From M55B157 sp964626275 (GTDB taxonomy: Bacteria > Actinomycetota > Actinomycetes > S36-B12), in NCBI GenBank assembly GCA_964626275.1, contig CAZVCZ010000065.1:1-9507 (forward strand): 9,507 nt of DNA, in the 5' to 3' direction. Both the position numbers and the translations under genes were made by a program. The first letter of the stretch is position 1; each line of letters opens with the position of its first letter. This document shows positions 1 through 5,849 of the stretch, one piece after another. Below the pieces are notes generated by a model that saw only the letters and a program-made list of their open reading frames with translations, was not told the DNA's origin and made no database searches.

Positions 1-2
1 AC

Positions 3-500
3 AACAAGGGTGTTGCTCTGTTCCCCCGGCGCATCGATGGGCGCTATGTCGCCCTCTCGCGCTGGGATCGGGAATCCAACTCGATCGCCTACTCCGATGA
101 CGGCTACCACTGGCACGAAGCCGAGACCATTCACGTTGCGGAGGATCCCTGGGAGTTGATCCACGTGGGCAATTGCGGCTCCCCCATCGAGACTAAGCAC
201 GGCTGGCTCGTCATCACTCACGGCGCTGGACCGATGCGCCAGTACTCGCTGGGCGCGATGTTGCTGGATCTAGAGGATCCCGTCAGGGTCAAAGCCGCCT
301 ACCCCGGCCCGCTCCTCACCCCTACCGAAGAAGAGCGAAACGGCTACGTTCCCAACGTCGTCTATTCCTGCGGGGGTCTAGCCCATCAAGGACATCTCAT
401 CCTTCCGTTCGGCTTCAGCGATTGCCGCAGTTCCTTCGCGGTGATCCCCATCGACGAACTCGTCGCGAGGATGCATCCGAATACTGCCCGCCGCACCTAA
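3..500 (+). CDS. GH130-family glycoside phosphorylase/hydrolase, C-terminal part (5' end outside window)
   Basis: The reading frame is open from the left edge and ends at a TAA; about 165 residues of the C-terminal half are present. It carries signatures I associate with glycoside hydrolase family 130: NKGVALFPRRIDGRY near the left edge, GNCGSPIET followed by GWLVITHGAGPMRQYSLGA, and the GYVPNVVYSCG block near the C-terminus. Family members are five-bladed beta-propellers, mostly phosphorylases that split beta-1,4-mannosides using phosphate, with some hydrolases; they are usually cytoplasmic and around 300-350 residues. The catalytic Asp lies in the missing N-terminal half, so substrate and subfamily (phosphorylase or hydrolase) cannot be decided here. 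The ATG at 156 is internal, because homology continues upstream of it. The protein ends soon after the VIPIDELVAR helix, a normal family terminus, so the 3' end looks intact. Confidence 0.85.
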   Translation, partial: NKGVALFPRRIDGRYVALSRWDRESNSIAYSDDGYHWHEAETIHVAEDPWELIHVGNCGSPIETKHGWLVITHGAGPMRQYSLGAMLLDLEDPVRVKAAYPGPLLTPTEEERNGYVPNVVYSCGGLAHQGHLILPFGFSDCRSSFAVIPIDELVARMHPNTARRT

Positions 501-550
501 CATCGGCAGACACCGCGAGCCGCTTCAGCGCGAGGTGTACCTTCTTCCCC

Positions 551-1213
551 GTGAGTGAAGAGGCTACTGAGGAGAAGTCCTCCAGCGTGATTCCTGATAC
601 GTCCGCCGGCTGGCGGGAATTGATCGCTGTCATCCTCCTGTCGGTCACGGCGATCGCTACGGCGTGGAGCGGCTTCCAGTCCAGCAAGTGGGGCGGGGAG
701 ATGTCGATTTCCTTCAGCAAGGCGTCGACCGCGCGGATCGAGGCTTCTCGGGCTGATGGAAACGCCAATCGACAATTGACCATCCAGGTCCAGCTCTACA
801 CCCAGTGGATCGAGGCCTATGCCGCGGACGACATGGTGCTCGCCGACTACCTCTCCGCCCGCTTCCCCGAGCCCCTCGCCTCCGCCTGGGCCGCCTGGAT
901 CGCATTGAAGCCCCAGGAGAACCCCGACGCACCGGCCAGCCCCTTCGAGATGCCCGAGTACGTCCAGCCGGACGCCGTCGCGTCAAAGGAGGCAGATGCC
1001 AGAGCGGATGCTCTGTTCCAGCAGGCCCTGGACAATAACCAACGCGGCGACAACTACACCCTTCTCGCCGTCGTCTTTGCGACGGTCCTGTTCTTCGCGG
1101 CCGTGTCGGGGCGGGTCAAGAGAAACCTCAGCGCCTGGTTCCTCCTCGGAGTTGGGCTGGTGCTGTTCACCACCGCAACCGTTATCCTCGTGTCCTATCC
1201 CAAGATCATCTAG
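551..1213 (+). CDS. Uncharacterised three-helix membrane protein
   Basis: I do not recognise this 220-residue protein. It has an acidic N-terminus, a hydrophobic segment at about residues 22-43, a mostly helical soluble stretch of roughly 120 residues, then two closely spaced hydrophobic segments at about 169-187 and 194-215 separated by a basic loop (GRVKRN). The layout (one N-terminal helix, a helical domain, a C-terminal hairpin) resembles DUF4337-type proteins, but I cannot show homology. The frame is open back to an ATG at 422, which would overlap the preceding gene by 79 bases and add a non-hydrophobic, Arg/His-rich leader, so I chose the GTG at 551. A GTG at 587 has a better Shine-Dalgarno (AGGAG at 570-574, 12-base spacing) and is a real alternative. 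It lies 50 bases after the GH130-like gene and 23 bases before the next gene, probably one transcript. Confidence 0.72.
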   Translation: MSEEATEEKSSSVIPDTSAGWRELIAVILLSVTAIATAWSGFQSSKWGGEMSISFSKASTARIEASRADGNANRQLTIQVQLYTQWIEAYAADDMVLADYLSARFPEPLASAWAAWIALKPQENPDAPASPFEMPEYVQPDAVASKEADARADALFQQALDNNQRGDNYTLLAVVFATVLFFAAVSGRVKRNLSAWFLLGVGLVLFTTATVILVSYPKII

Positions 1214-1221
1214 CCGACCCC

Positions 1222-1227
1222 AGGGAG
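1222..1227 (+). promoter_or_regulatory. Shine-Dalgarno site AGGGAG for the 66-residue membrane protein
   Basis: AGGGAG lies 9 bases before the ATG at 1237. A good ribosome-binding site supports the short frame behind it as a real gene. Confidence 0.6.
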
Positions 1228-1236
1228 CGCAACCAC

Positions 1237-1437
1237 ATGTCTGAGCACGACGAGCCCGTGAAGGGCCATCCCATCGGCGCCTACCTGATCGTGTTCATCC
1301 TGACCGCAGCGATCGTCGGGATCTTCTCGTTCCTCTCCGGGAGCTGGGAGCAGTACTGGCTCGCCGGAGTTGCCTTCGTTCTGTGGGGCATCGCCTCGCT
1401 GATCATCTTCACTCGGCCGGAGAAGGCGACGCACTAG
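1237..1437 (+). CDS. Small two-helix membrane protein (66 residues), function unknown
   Basis: This short protein has an acidic, hydrophilic N-terminus (about residues 1-12), a first hydrophobic helix at 13-34, a short loop SGSWEQ, a second helix at 39-58, and a basic tail (TRPEKATH). By the positive-inside rule the tail is probably cytoplasmic. The start is supported by AGGGAG nine bases upstream, and it follows the three-helix membrane protein by 23 bases, so the two may be co-translated and may act together; that is inference. I do not recognise a family. Its last 29 bases overlap the 3' end of the convergent UPF0104-type gene on the other strand. Tiny membrane proteins of this kind are often missed in annotation, but the clean TM pattern and SD argue that it is real. 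Confidence 0.72.
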   Translation: MSEHDEPVKGHPIGAYLIVFILTAAIVGIFSFLSGSWEQYWLAGVAFVLWGIASLIIFTRPEKATH

Positions 1438-2524
1438 CACGCTTTTCGATCCGCTTGCGATCCCAGAAGAAGAACAGAAGAGCACCGAACCCGATCAGCA
1501 TCTGCGGGAAGAACGCAAACGCGCGCCAGATGATGTCCGCGGCTGTCGCCTGACCTGAACTCGCCCCGAAGTAGATCAGCAGCCCGATCAGTGCTGCATC
1601 GACTGTGCCGAGTCCACCCGGAGCGATGGGGACCGCGGCGAGGAGCAGCGCGACTGAGAACGCGACGAAGGCCTCCAGGACCGTGAGTTCGTTCTCGAAC
1701 GCGCCCGTTCCGTACAGCGCCGCCCACAGCACGACGAAGGGCGTGAACTGCGCGAGCGCATTCGTCAGGGTCAACTGCTTCCATCGCGTCGCCACCATCG
1801 TCGCCGCAGTGTCGTGGAAGCCCACGACGCTCTCCACCATGTCCGGTGGGCCCTTGTGCACGACGCGGAAGAGAACGTTGACCAACCGTTGGGCAAGTCC
1901 ACCGATCTTGCGAGCCCCGGCCTCGCTGCGCAGGATGATGGCGATGAAGACCACCGAGACCAGGAACAGGACAGCGGCGATGACCGCGATGAGCTCGAAC
2001 TGGCCCTCGACGGTGCGCCTTTCGATCGCGAAGAGCGCGAGCAGGGCGACCGCGGGTGCGCCGAAGGTCATGAGGTAGGTCCACACCGCGTCGGCGGCCA
2101 CGGCAGCCGCGGCCTTGCTCTGCGGAACCTTGTAGCGGGCGAGGATTCCGTACTGCACTCCGACCGCGATCGCGCCGCCACCCCACGGCACACCGGTCGA
2201 GATGGCGAAACCACCCTGCCGATCGATGAAAGCCGGCTTATAGCCCAGCCCGGGGATCGCCGCGGGCGCCGTCAGTGGATACACCAGGATGCTGGCGAGC
2301 GCCCCCACGATGATGACGATGAGCCAACCACGGGGAATCTGCTGCGCGGCCTCCCAGCCCTGCTCGAAGCTGCCGAACTGGGGGATCAGTTCGGTGAAGA
2401 TCAGGTAGGCCGCGCCCAGGCCGAGGACGATAAGGATGATCTTCGGAATCCAGACCCGAGCCCAGGACTTCGGGCGGACATCCGCGGCGGACTGTGTCGG
2501 GTCGGAGCCTGCCGAATCGGCCAT
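1409..2524 (-). CDS. LPG_synthase_TM/UPF0104-type integral membrane protein (flippase-like)
   Basis: The 371-residue protein has about eight hydrophobic helices (roughly 26-44, 66-88, 145-167, 177-198, 255-273, 283-301, 303-320, 333-354). The key motif is PIAPGGLGTVDAAL at 299-312, typical of the family related to the transmembrane flippase half of MprF (LPG_synthase_TM, PF03706; UPF0104). MprF's membrane domain flips aminoacylated phosphatidylglycerol. Stand-alone members like this one lack the cytosolic aminoacyl-transferase domain, and their substrate is generally unknown. The start is the ATG at 2524, 22 bases after the Sir2 stop; only a weak SD (AGG in CCTAGGCTG) precedes it. It is the last gene of the nitroreductase-Sir2-flippase run. 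Its 3' end overlaps the convergent small membrane gene by 29 bases. The family call is fairly sure; the substrate is not. Confidence 0.8.
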   Translation of the reverse strand: MADSAGSDPTQSAADVRPKSWARVWIPKIILIVLGLGAAYLIFTELIPQFGSFEQGWEAAQQIPRGWLIVIIVGALASILVYPLTAPAAIPGLGYKPAFIDRQGGFAISTGVPWGGGAIAVGVQYGILARYKVPQSKAAAAVAADAVWTYLMTFGAPAVALLALFAIERRTVEGQFELIAVIAAVLFLVSVVFIAIILRSEAGARKIGGLAQRLVNVLFRVVHKGPPDMVESVVGFHDTAATMVATRWKQLTLTNALAQFTPFVVLWAALYGTGAFENELTVLEAFVAFSVALLLAAVPIAPGGLGTVDAALIGLLIYFGASSGQATAADIIWRAFAFFPQMLIGFGALLFFFWDRKRIEKRASASPSPAE

Positions 2525-2546
2525 GGGCCCAGCCTAGGGGGTCGGT

Positions 2547-3314
2547 CTATTCCGCACCGGCGATGACGGGCAGAACATCCTCGAGCGGTCCACGAACGAC
2601 CACCTCGGCCACGGAGTCATAGGGGGTCGGCTCCGCATTGCAGATGATCACCCGCGCTCCGTATTGCCAGGCCGTGGGCACGAGCGAGGCCACCGGGTTG
2701 ACCTGAAGCGACGTCCCCGCCGCAAGGAACACCTCACCCTCGCGCGCTGCCCGCATCGCCTGATCGAGCACCACGGTGTCGAGAGGTTGCCCGAAGGAGA
2801 TGGTGTCGGACTTGAGCATCCCGCCGCATGCTTCGCATGGCGGGTCGTCCTCCCCCACATCGAGTCGGGCGAGGGTCTCGCGCATAGGTCGGCGATCACC
2901 GCAGTCCAGGCACACGGTGTTGTGCAGTGTTCCGTGCACCTCCCAGACGGGTGCGCGCTGACCGCTGCCCGCGGCCTGATGGAGACCATCGATGTTCTGC
3001 GTGATCGTGGCGCGGACGCGCCCCTGCGACTCCAGGTCGGCGATCGCGCGATGGGCCGCATTCGGTTGAGCGGTCCACGCCGGATGATCCCGGCGATTGC
3101 GCCATGCCATGACCCGCAGATCCCGATCGGCGACATAGGCATCGATGTCGAACATGCGCGATGCTTTCGGGTCCTTCGTCCAGAGGCCCTGCGGGCCGCG
3201 GAAGTCCGGAATTCCACTCGCCGTGCTCACCCCCGCACCAGTGAGCACCGTCACCAGCCGCGCGCCCGCGACGAGTAGGCGGGCTCGATCGATCGCATCT
3301 GACTCTTCACGCAT
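2547..3314 (-). CDS. Sir2-family NAD-dependent protein deacylase (sirtuin, CobB-like)
   Basis: This 255-residue protein removes acyl groups from protein lysines using NAD+, producing nicotinamide and O-acyl-ADP-ribose; it is expected in the cytoplasm. All hallmark sirtuin motifs are visible: GAGVSTASGIPDFRG (26-40) for NAD+ binding, TQNIDGLH (105-112), the catalytic His in EVHGT (His127), a zinc site from Cys135/Cys138 and Cys160/Cys163, DTISFGQ (170-176), and AAGTSLQV (198-205). The length is standard for a bacterial core sirtuin. The Tyr and Arg that mark CobB-type desuccinylases cannot be assigned confidently by eye, so acyl preference is open. The start is the ATG at 3314, 11 bases after the nitroreductase stop; the TAG stop of that gene supplies part of a weak TAGG SD, suggesting coupled translation. 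The gene is most likely the middle member of a three-gene operon. Confidence 0.92.
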   Translation of the reverse strand: MREESDAIDRARLLVAGARLVTVLTGAGVSTASGIPDFRGPQGLWTKDPKASRMFDIDAYVADRDLRVMAWRNRRDHPAWTAQPNAAHRAIADLESQGRVRATITQNIDGLHQAAGSGQRAPVWEVHGTLHNTVCLDCGDRRPMRETLARLDVGEDDPPCEACGGMLKSDTISFGQPLDTVVLDQAMRAAREGEVFLAAGTSLQVNPVASLVPTAWQYGARVIICNAEPTPYDSVAEVVVRGPLEDVLPVIAGAE

Positions 3315-3325
3315 CGACAGCCAAC

Positions 3326-3997
3326 CTAGTCGAACACCACAAGAGCGTCGGCTAGCGGCTTGCGCTGCAACGCGGGAACTTCACATCCTGCAGCCGGGTA
3401 GCCGATGGGCATGAGCACATAGGGGCGCTCCGTCGCCGGTCGCTGACAGATCTCGGTCAGGAAGCCCATGGGATTGGGGGTGTGGGTCAGCGATGCCAGC
3501 CCCATCTGATGCACCGCGCTGAGGAACATTCCACACGCGATGCCGACGGATTCATTGACGTAGTAGTTCTTGCGCAGCGAACCGTCCGGCATCGGGGTGG
3601 ATTTCTGCGCGAACAGGATCACCAACCACGGGGCGATCTCGAGGAACGGCTTGTTGGCATCGGTTCCCAGGGGAGCAATCGCCTCGCGCCAGGCATCGGG
3701 CAGCCGGCCTCCGTCGTAGTTCTCCCGCTCCTCCGCCTCCGCGGCCTCGCGGATCCGACGCTTCATGTCGGCATTCGAGACGGCGACGAAGGTCCACGGC
3801 TGCTGATGGGCACCGCTGGGCGCGGTATTCGCCACAGACACGGCCAGCTCGATCAACTCGCGCGGGACCGCTGCGTCGGAGAAGTCCCGCACGCTGCGCC
3901 GCGCCTGCATCACCTCGAGGAACTGCCCGCCGGCGATCGCGGCCTCCTCGTGGGTCAGCGTGAGTCCGCGATAGGGAATGGTCCGGGCTTCTGCCAT
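3326..3997 (-). CDS. Nitroreductase-family FMN enzyme resembling iodotyrosine deiodinase
   Basis: The 223-residue protein shows the nitroreductase fold signatures RRSVRDFS (33-40, FMN phosphate contact), APSGAHQQPWTF (59-70), NYYVNESVGIACG (144-156), THTP (171-174) and ERPYVLMPIGYPA (190-202), ending in QRKPL (211-215). From memory, this series matches the iodotyrosine deiodinase (IYD) branch better than generic NfsB-type enzymes. IYD grips the amino-acid part of halotyrosine with a Glu, a Tyr four residues later and a Lys about 21 residues further on; here Glu90, Tyr94 and Lys116 occupy those places, with a one-residue insertion. It may therefore be a soluble, FMN-dependent reductive dehalogenase of halotyrosines, although bacterial substrates are unsettled. 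There is no membrane anchor, unlike the mammalian enzyme. The ATG at 3997 has GGAG only 3 bases away. It leads the operon with the sirtuin and is divergent from the EamA gene. Confidence 0.85.
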   Translation of the reverse strand: MAEARTIPYRGLTLTHEEAAIAGGQFLEVMQARRSVRDFSDAAVPRELIELAVSVANTAPSGAHQQPWTFVAVSNADMKRRIREAAEAEERENYDGGRLPDAWREAIAPLGTDANKPFLEIAPWLVILFAQKSTPMPDGSLRKNYYVNESVGIACGMFLSAVHQMGLASLTHTPNPMGFLTEICQRPATERPYVLMPIGYPAAGCEVPALQRKPLADALVVFD

Positions 3998-4038
3998 GGC
4001 TCCACTGTGCCGTAAGGATGAGGCACAGCGCGCAGGAA

Positions 4039-4102
4039 AACTCCCGCTACTGGCAGCCGGTTTCGGGATTAGTCCCTCTAGCGGCTGCCAAACGTGGGAG
4101 TT
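4039..4102 (+). promoter_or_regulatory. Coaxial three-stem inverted repeat covering the EamA Shine-Dalgarno (candidate cis-regulatory RNA or operator)
   Basis: Three perfect inverted-repeat stems share one axis (at 4070.5). The outer stem AACTCCC (4039-4045) pairs with GGGAGTT (4096-4102) and can extend by a G-U and a C-G pair to 4047/4094. The middle stem is TGGCAGCCG (4051-4059) with CGGCTGCCA (4082-4090). The inner stem is GGGA (4065-4068) with TCCC (4073-4076) around TTAG. Internal loops are symmetric, 3x3 (UAC/AAC) and 5x5 (GUUUC/UCUAG). The outer right arm contains the GGGAG that serves as SD for the GTG at 4108, so folding would hide the ribosome-binding site. No T-run follows, so it is not an intrinsic terminator. 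It does not match a riboswitch consensus I can recall. As DNA, the dyad could also be an operator for the divergent pair. Confidence 0.6.
4096..4100 (+). promoter_or_regulatory. Shine-Dalgarno GGGAG that fixes the EamA start
   Basis: GGGAG lies 7 bases before the GTG at 4108, an ideal spacing. It decides that start over the ATG at 4018, which lies upstream of the hairpin, and the ATG at 4132. It is fully paired in the outer stem of the inverted repeat. Confidence 0.6.
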
Positions 4103-4107
4103 GGACG

Positions 4108-4965
4108 GTGGCGTGGCAGACTCAGCCCGCCATGGCCGCCCTCCTCGCCCTCATCTCGAGCCTCACCTGGGGTAGTGCGGATTTCCTCGGTGGGATCGCC
4201 TCCCGCCGCGTGGGAGCGCTGCGCGTGCTCACCGTGTCCTACCCCGCGGGCGTAGTCGTGCTCGTCCCGATCGCACTGTGGATACTGCCCGGGGAACTCA
4301 GCAGCGGAGTCGTGTGGTGGGCAGTCGTCGGTGGCGTCATCGGCGCCATCGCGATGGTGCTGCTCTATGGTGCACTCGCCCGAGGGCCGATGGGAATCGT
4401 CTCACCGCTCACCGCGGTGATGTCCGCCGCGATCCCCGTGGCCGTGGGACTGGCGCTGGGTGAGAGCCTCGGCTGGATTGCGTTCGTCGGCATGGCGCTC
4501 GCCGCCATCGCCGTCATCCTCGTCAGCCGCGAGCGGGGGGAGCATCTTCGCGCGTCGCCGCTCGCCCTCGGTCTCGCTCTCGGCAGCGGCGTTGCCATCG
4601 GGCTCTATCTCACCGTGCTCGGACTCGCGCCTGCCGACTCTGGGATCTGGACGGCCACCATCGCTCGAGCGGTATCGTCCGCCGTCGTCGTCGGGGCTGC
4701 CGTGATCCTGCTGAGGCCGCGCACCACCTCGTCGTTCCCCTGGCTGCTCGCCGTAGTCGCCGGGAGCCTGGACGCGTTAGCGAACGGCGTCTTCCAACTC
4801 GCCGCTCAGCGCGGGGATCTCGCAGTCGTGGCGGTCATCGGGTCGCTCTACCCCGCCGCGACGGTCATCCTCGCCCGGCTGGTCCTAGGCGAGCGGATGT
4901 CGAGGATCCAGGCGACCGGGGTGGGTCTCGCCCTCGCTGCAGCCGCCGCATTGTCCCTCGGCTGA
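4108..4965 (+). CDS. EamA/DMT-superfamily transporter (probable small-molecule exporter)
   Basis: From the GTG at 4108 the protein is 285 residues long and almost wholly hydrophobic, compatible with ten helices in two EamA repeats, the usual size and plan of drug/metabolite transporters. The first repeat starts with ALISSLTWGSADFLGG, typical of actinobacterial EamA proteins, and contains GPMGIVSPLTAV. The second ends with GSLYPAATVILARLVLGERM, the characteristic last-but-one helix motif, in which Tyr-Pro and Gly-Glu-Arg are strongly conserved. Members export amino acids, nucleosides, drugs or other small molecules; this one's substrate cannot be read from sequence. The frame opens back to an ATG at 4018, but the extra 30 residues are polar, lack an SD and coincide with the hairpin, so they look untranslated. 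The hairpin suggests translational control. It is divergent from the nitroreductase gene. Confidence 0.88.
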   Translation: MAWQTQPAMAALLALISSLTWGSADFLGGIASRRVGALRVLTVSYPAGVVVLVPIALWILPGELSSGVVWWAVVGGVIGAIAMVLLYGALARGPMGIVSPLTAVMSAAIPVAVGLALGESLGWIAFVGMALAAIAVILVSRERGEHLRASPLALGLALGSGVAIGLYLTVLGLAPADSGIWTATIARAVSSAVVVGAAVILLRPRTTSSFPWLLAVVAGSLDALANGVFQLAAQRGDLAVVAVIGSLYPAATVILARLVLGERMSRIQATGVGLALAAAAALSLG

Positions 4966-4991
4966 GATCCCCATCGATCCTGTGCGCAGCG

Positions 4992-4997
4992 TAAGTT
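4992..4997 (+). promoter_or_regulatory. Possible -10 element (TAAGTT) for a leaderless transcript
   Basis: TAAGTT fits the actinobacterial -10 pattern TANNNT and ends 6 bases before the GTG at 5004. Transcription would then begin on or beside the start codon, giving a leaderless mRNA. No convincing -35 is visible and there is no SD before 5004, which fits leaderless translation but does not prove it. Confidence 0.35.
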
Positions 4998-5003
4998 AGA
5001 TAC

Positions 5004-5849
5004 GTGGCCAGGAACGATCGCGAGGCATTCGGCGCCAAGGTGCAGGCCGGCATCGAGCGCGGCCTCGACGTGGTGGAGGCCTGGCGGGCTGCGCGAGCGT
5101 CGAAGCCGAACCGAGAGCTCGAGGCACGCCGTCAGCAGGCGATCGCCGCCCATGCTCGGGAGGTGCGTCGCTACGAGCGACGCAAGGCCCAACTCTCAAC
5201 CCGGACGATCGGGGGCACCGCTGTTGCCGGTGTCGCCGGGACGGTCGGTGTCATCGACATCATCGCGGAAGTCGCGACCTCCGACGCCGCTGTATACGGC
5301 CCGTCGTGGATGTGGCTCGGCGCCGCCGTGCTCGGCGGTGTCACCGCGATCACCGCCCGTCGATCCCAGCGATCACTCACCCCTCCCGCTGCCTTCACAC
5401 CGCCGATCGGCCCTCCGCCCCAGTTGCGGGCTGACGCGATCGGAACAGCGGAGGCCACGCGTCTCACCCGACTGCGCCTCCAACTCGCAGAGGTGGTTCC
5501 CGCCCTCGACTCGCTCCATCCGGCAGCAGCCGAGGACCTCCGGCGGGCCGATCATGAGGCTTCCCCTCCGCTGCATGCACTGATCACCCGACTCGACGTC
5601 CTCGATCGGATGCGCCGGGATCTCGATGCCAGTGCGGCAAAGGACGCCGCGACCACCGCGGCCGAGCAGGTCCGCGCCCGGCTCGACGCGGGATGCCAGA
5701 CCTACGAGATGCTGCTCACCGCCTCGGCGTCCCTACTCGCGGCACCGGATGTCTCCCGCTCCACCGATGAGGTGCTCACCCCGGCCATCGAGGCGCTCTC
5801 CGCCTACACCCATGGCCTCCAGCGATCCGCCGAGACGTTCGGGGCCTAG
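5004..5849 (+). CDS. Unrecognised two-helix membrane protein with long helical cytosolic region
   Basis: I do not recognise this 281-residue protein. Residues 1-65 are charged and likely helical or coiled-coil (many Arg, Glu and Ala, including HAREVRRYERRKAQ). Two hydrophobic segments follow at about 68-90 and 97-117, then a basic patch (ARRSQR), a proline-rich linker (127-139) and a long helical C-terminal region (146-281) with heptad-like Leu/Ala spacing. The plan of basic helix, TM hairpin and C-terminal helices resembles actinobacterial PspM-type envelope-stress proteins, but no pspA or clgR is nearby, so this is only an analogy. The start is a GTG with no SD, 38 bases after the EamA stop, and a TAAGTT element suggests a leaderless message. 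Its TAG stop interlocks with the stop of the convergent holB in one CTAG. Confidence 0.72.
   Translation: MARNDREAFGAKVQAGIERGLDVVEAWRAARASKPNRELEARRQQAIAAHAREVRRYERRKAQLSTRTIGGTAVAGVAGTVGVIDIIAEVATSDAAVYGPSWMWLGAAVLGGVTAITARRSQRSLTPPAAFTPPIGPPPQLRADAIGTAEATRLTRLRLQLAEVVPALDSLHPAAAEDLRRADHEASPPLHALITRLDVLDRMRRDLDASAAKDAATTAAEQVRARLDAGCQTYEMLLTASASLLAAPDVSRSTDEVLTPAIEALSAYTHGLQRSAETFGA

Noticed and set aside
510..538. Short inverted repeat ACACC...GGTGT as a terminator after the GH130-like gene
   Set aside because: Only 5 bp of outer pairing, with a poorly matched interior and no T-run; too weak to call.
422..550. ATG at 422 as the start of the three-helix membrane protein
   Set aside because: It would overlap the end of the GH130-like gene by 79 bases and add an Arg/His/Cys-rich leader that looks like out-of-frame translation.
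1814..2566. + strand open frame of 250 residues rich in Asp, Glu and His
   Set aside because: It lies wholly antisense to the UPF0104-type membrane gene, has no hydrophobic core or recognisable motif, and is a by-product of GC-rich coding.
4039..4102. The inverted repeat as an intrinsic terminator
   Set aside because: No T-run follows on either strand, and it lies between divergent genes where no transcript needs ending.
4018..4107. ATG at 4018 as the start of the EamA transporter, adding 30 residues
   Set aside because: No Shine-Dalgarno at useful spacing, a polar N-terminus unlike the family, and the stretch coincides with the inverted repeat. GTG 4108 has GGGAG seven bases upstream.
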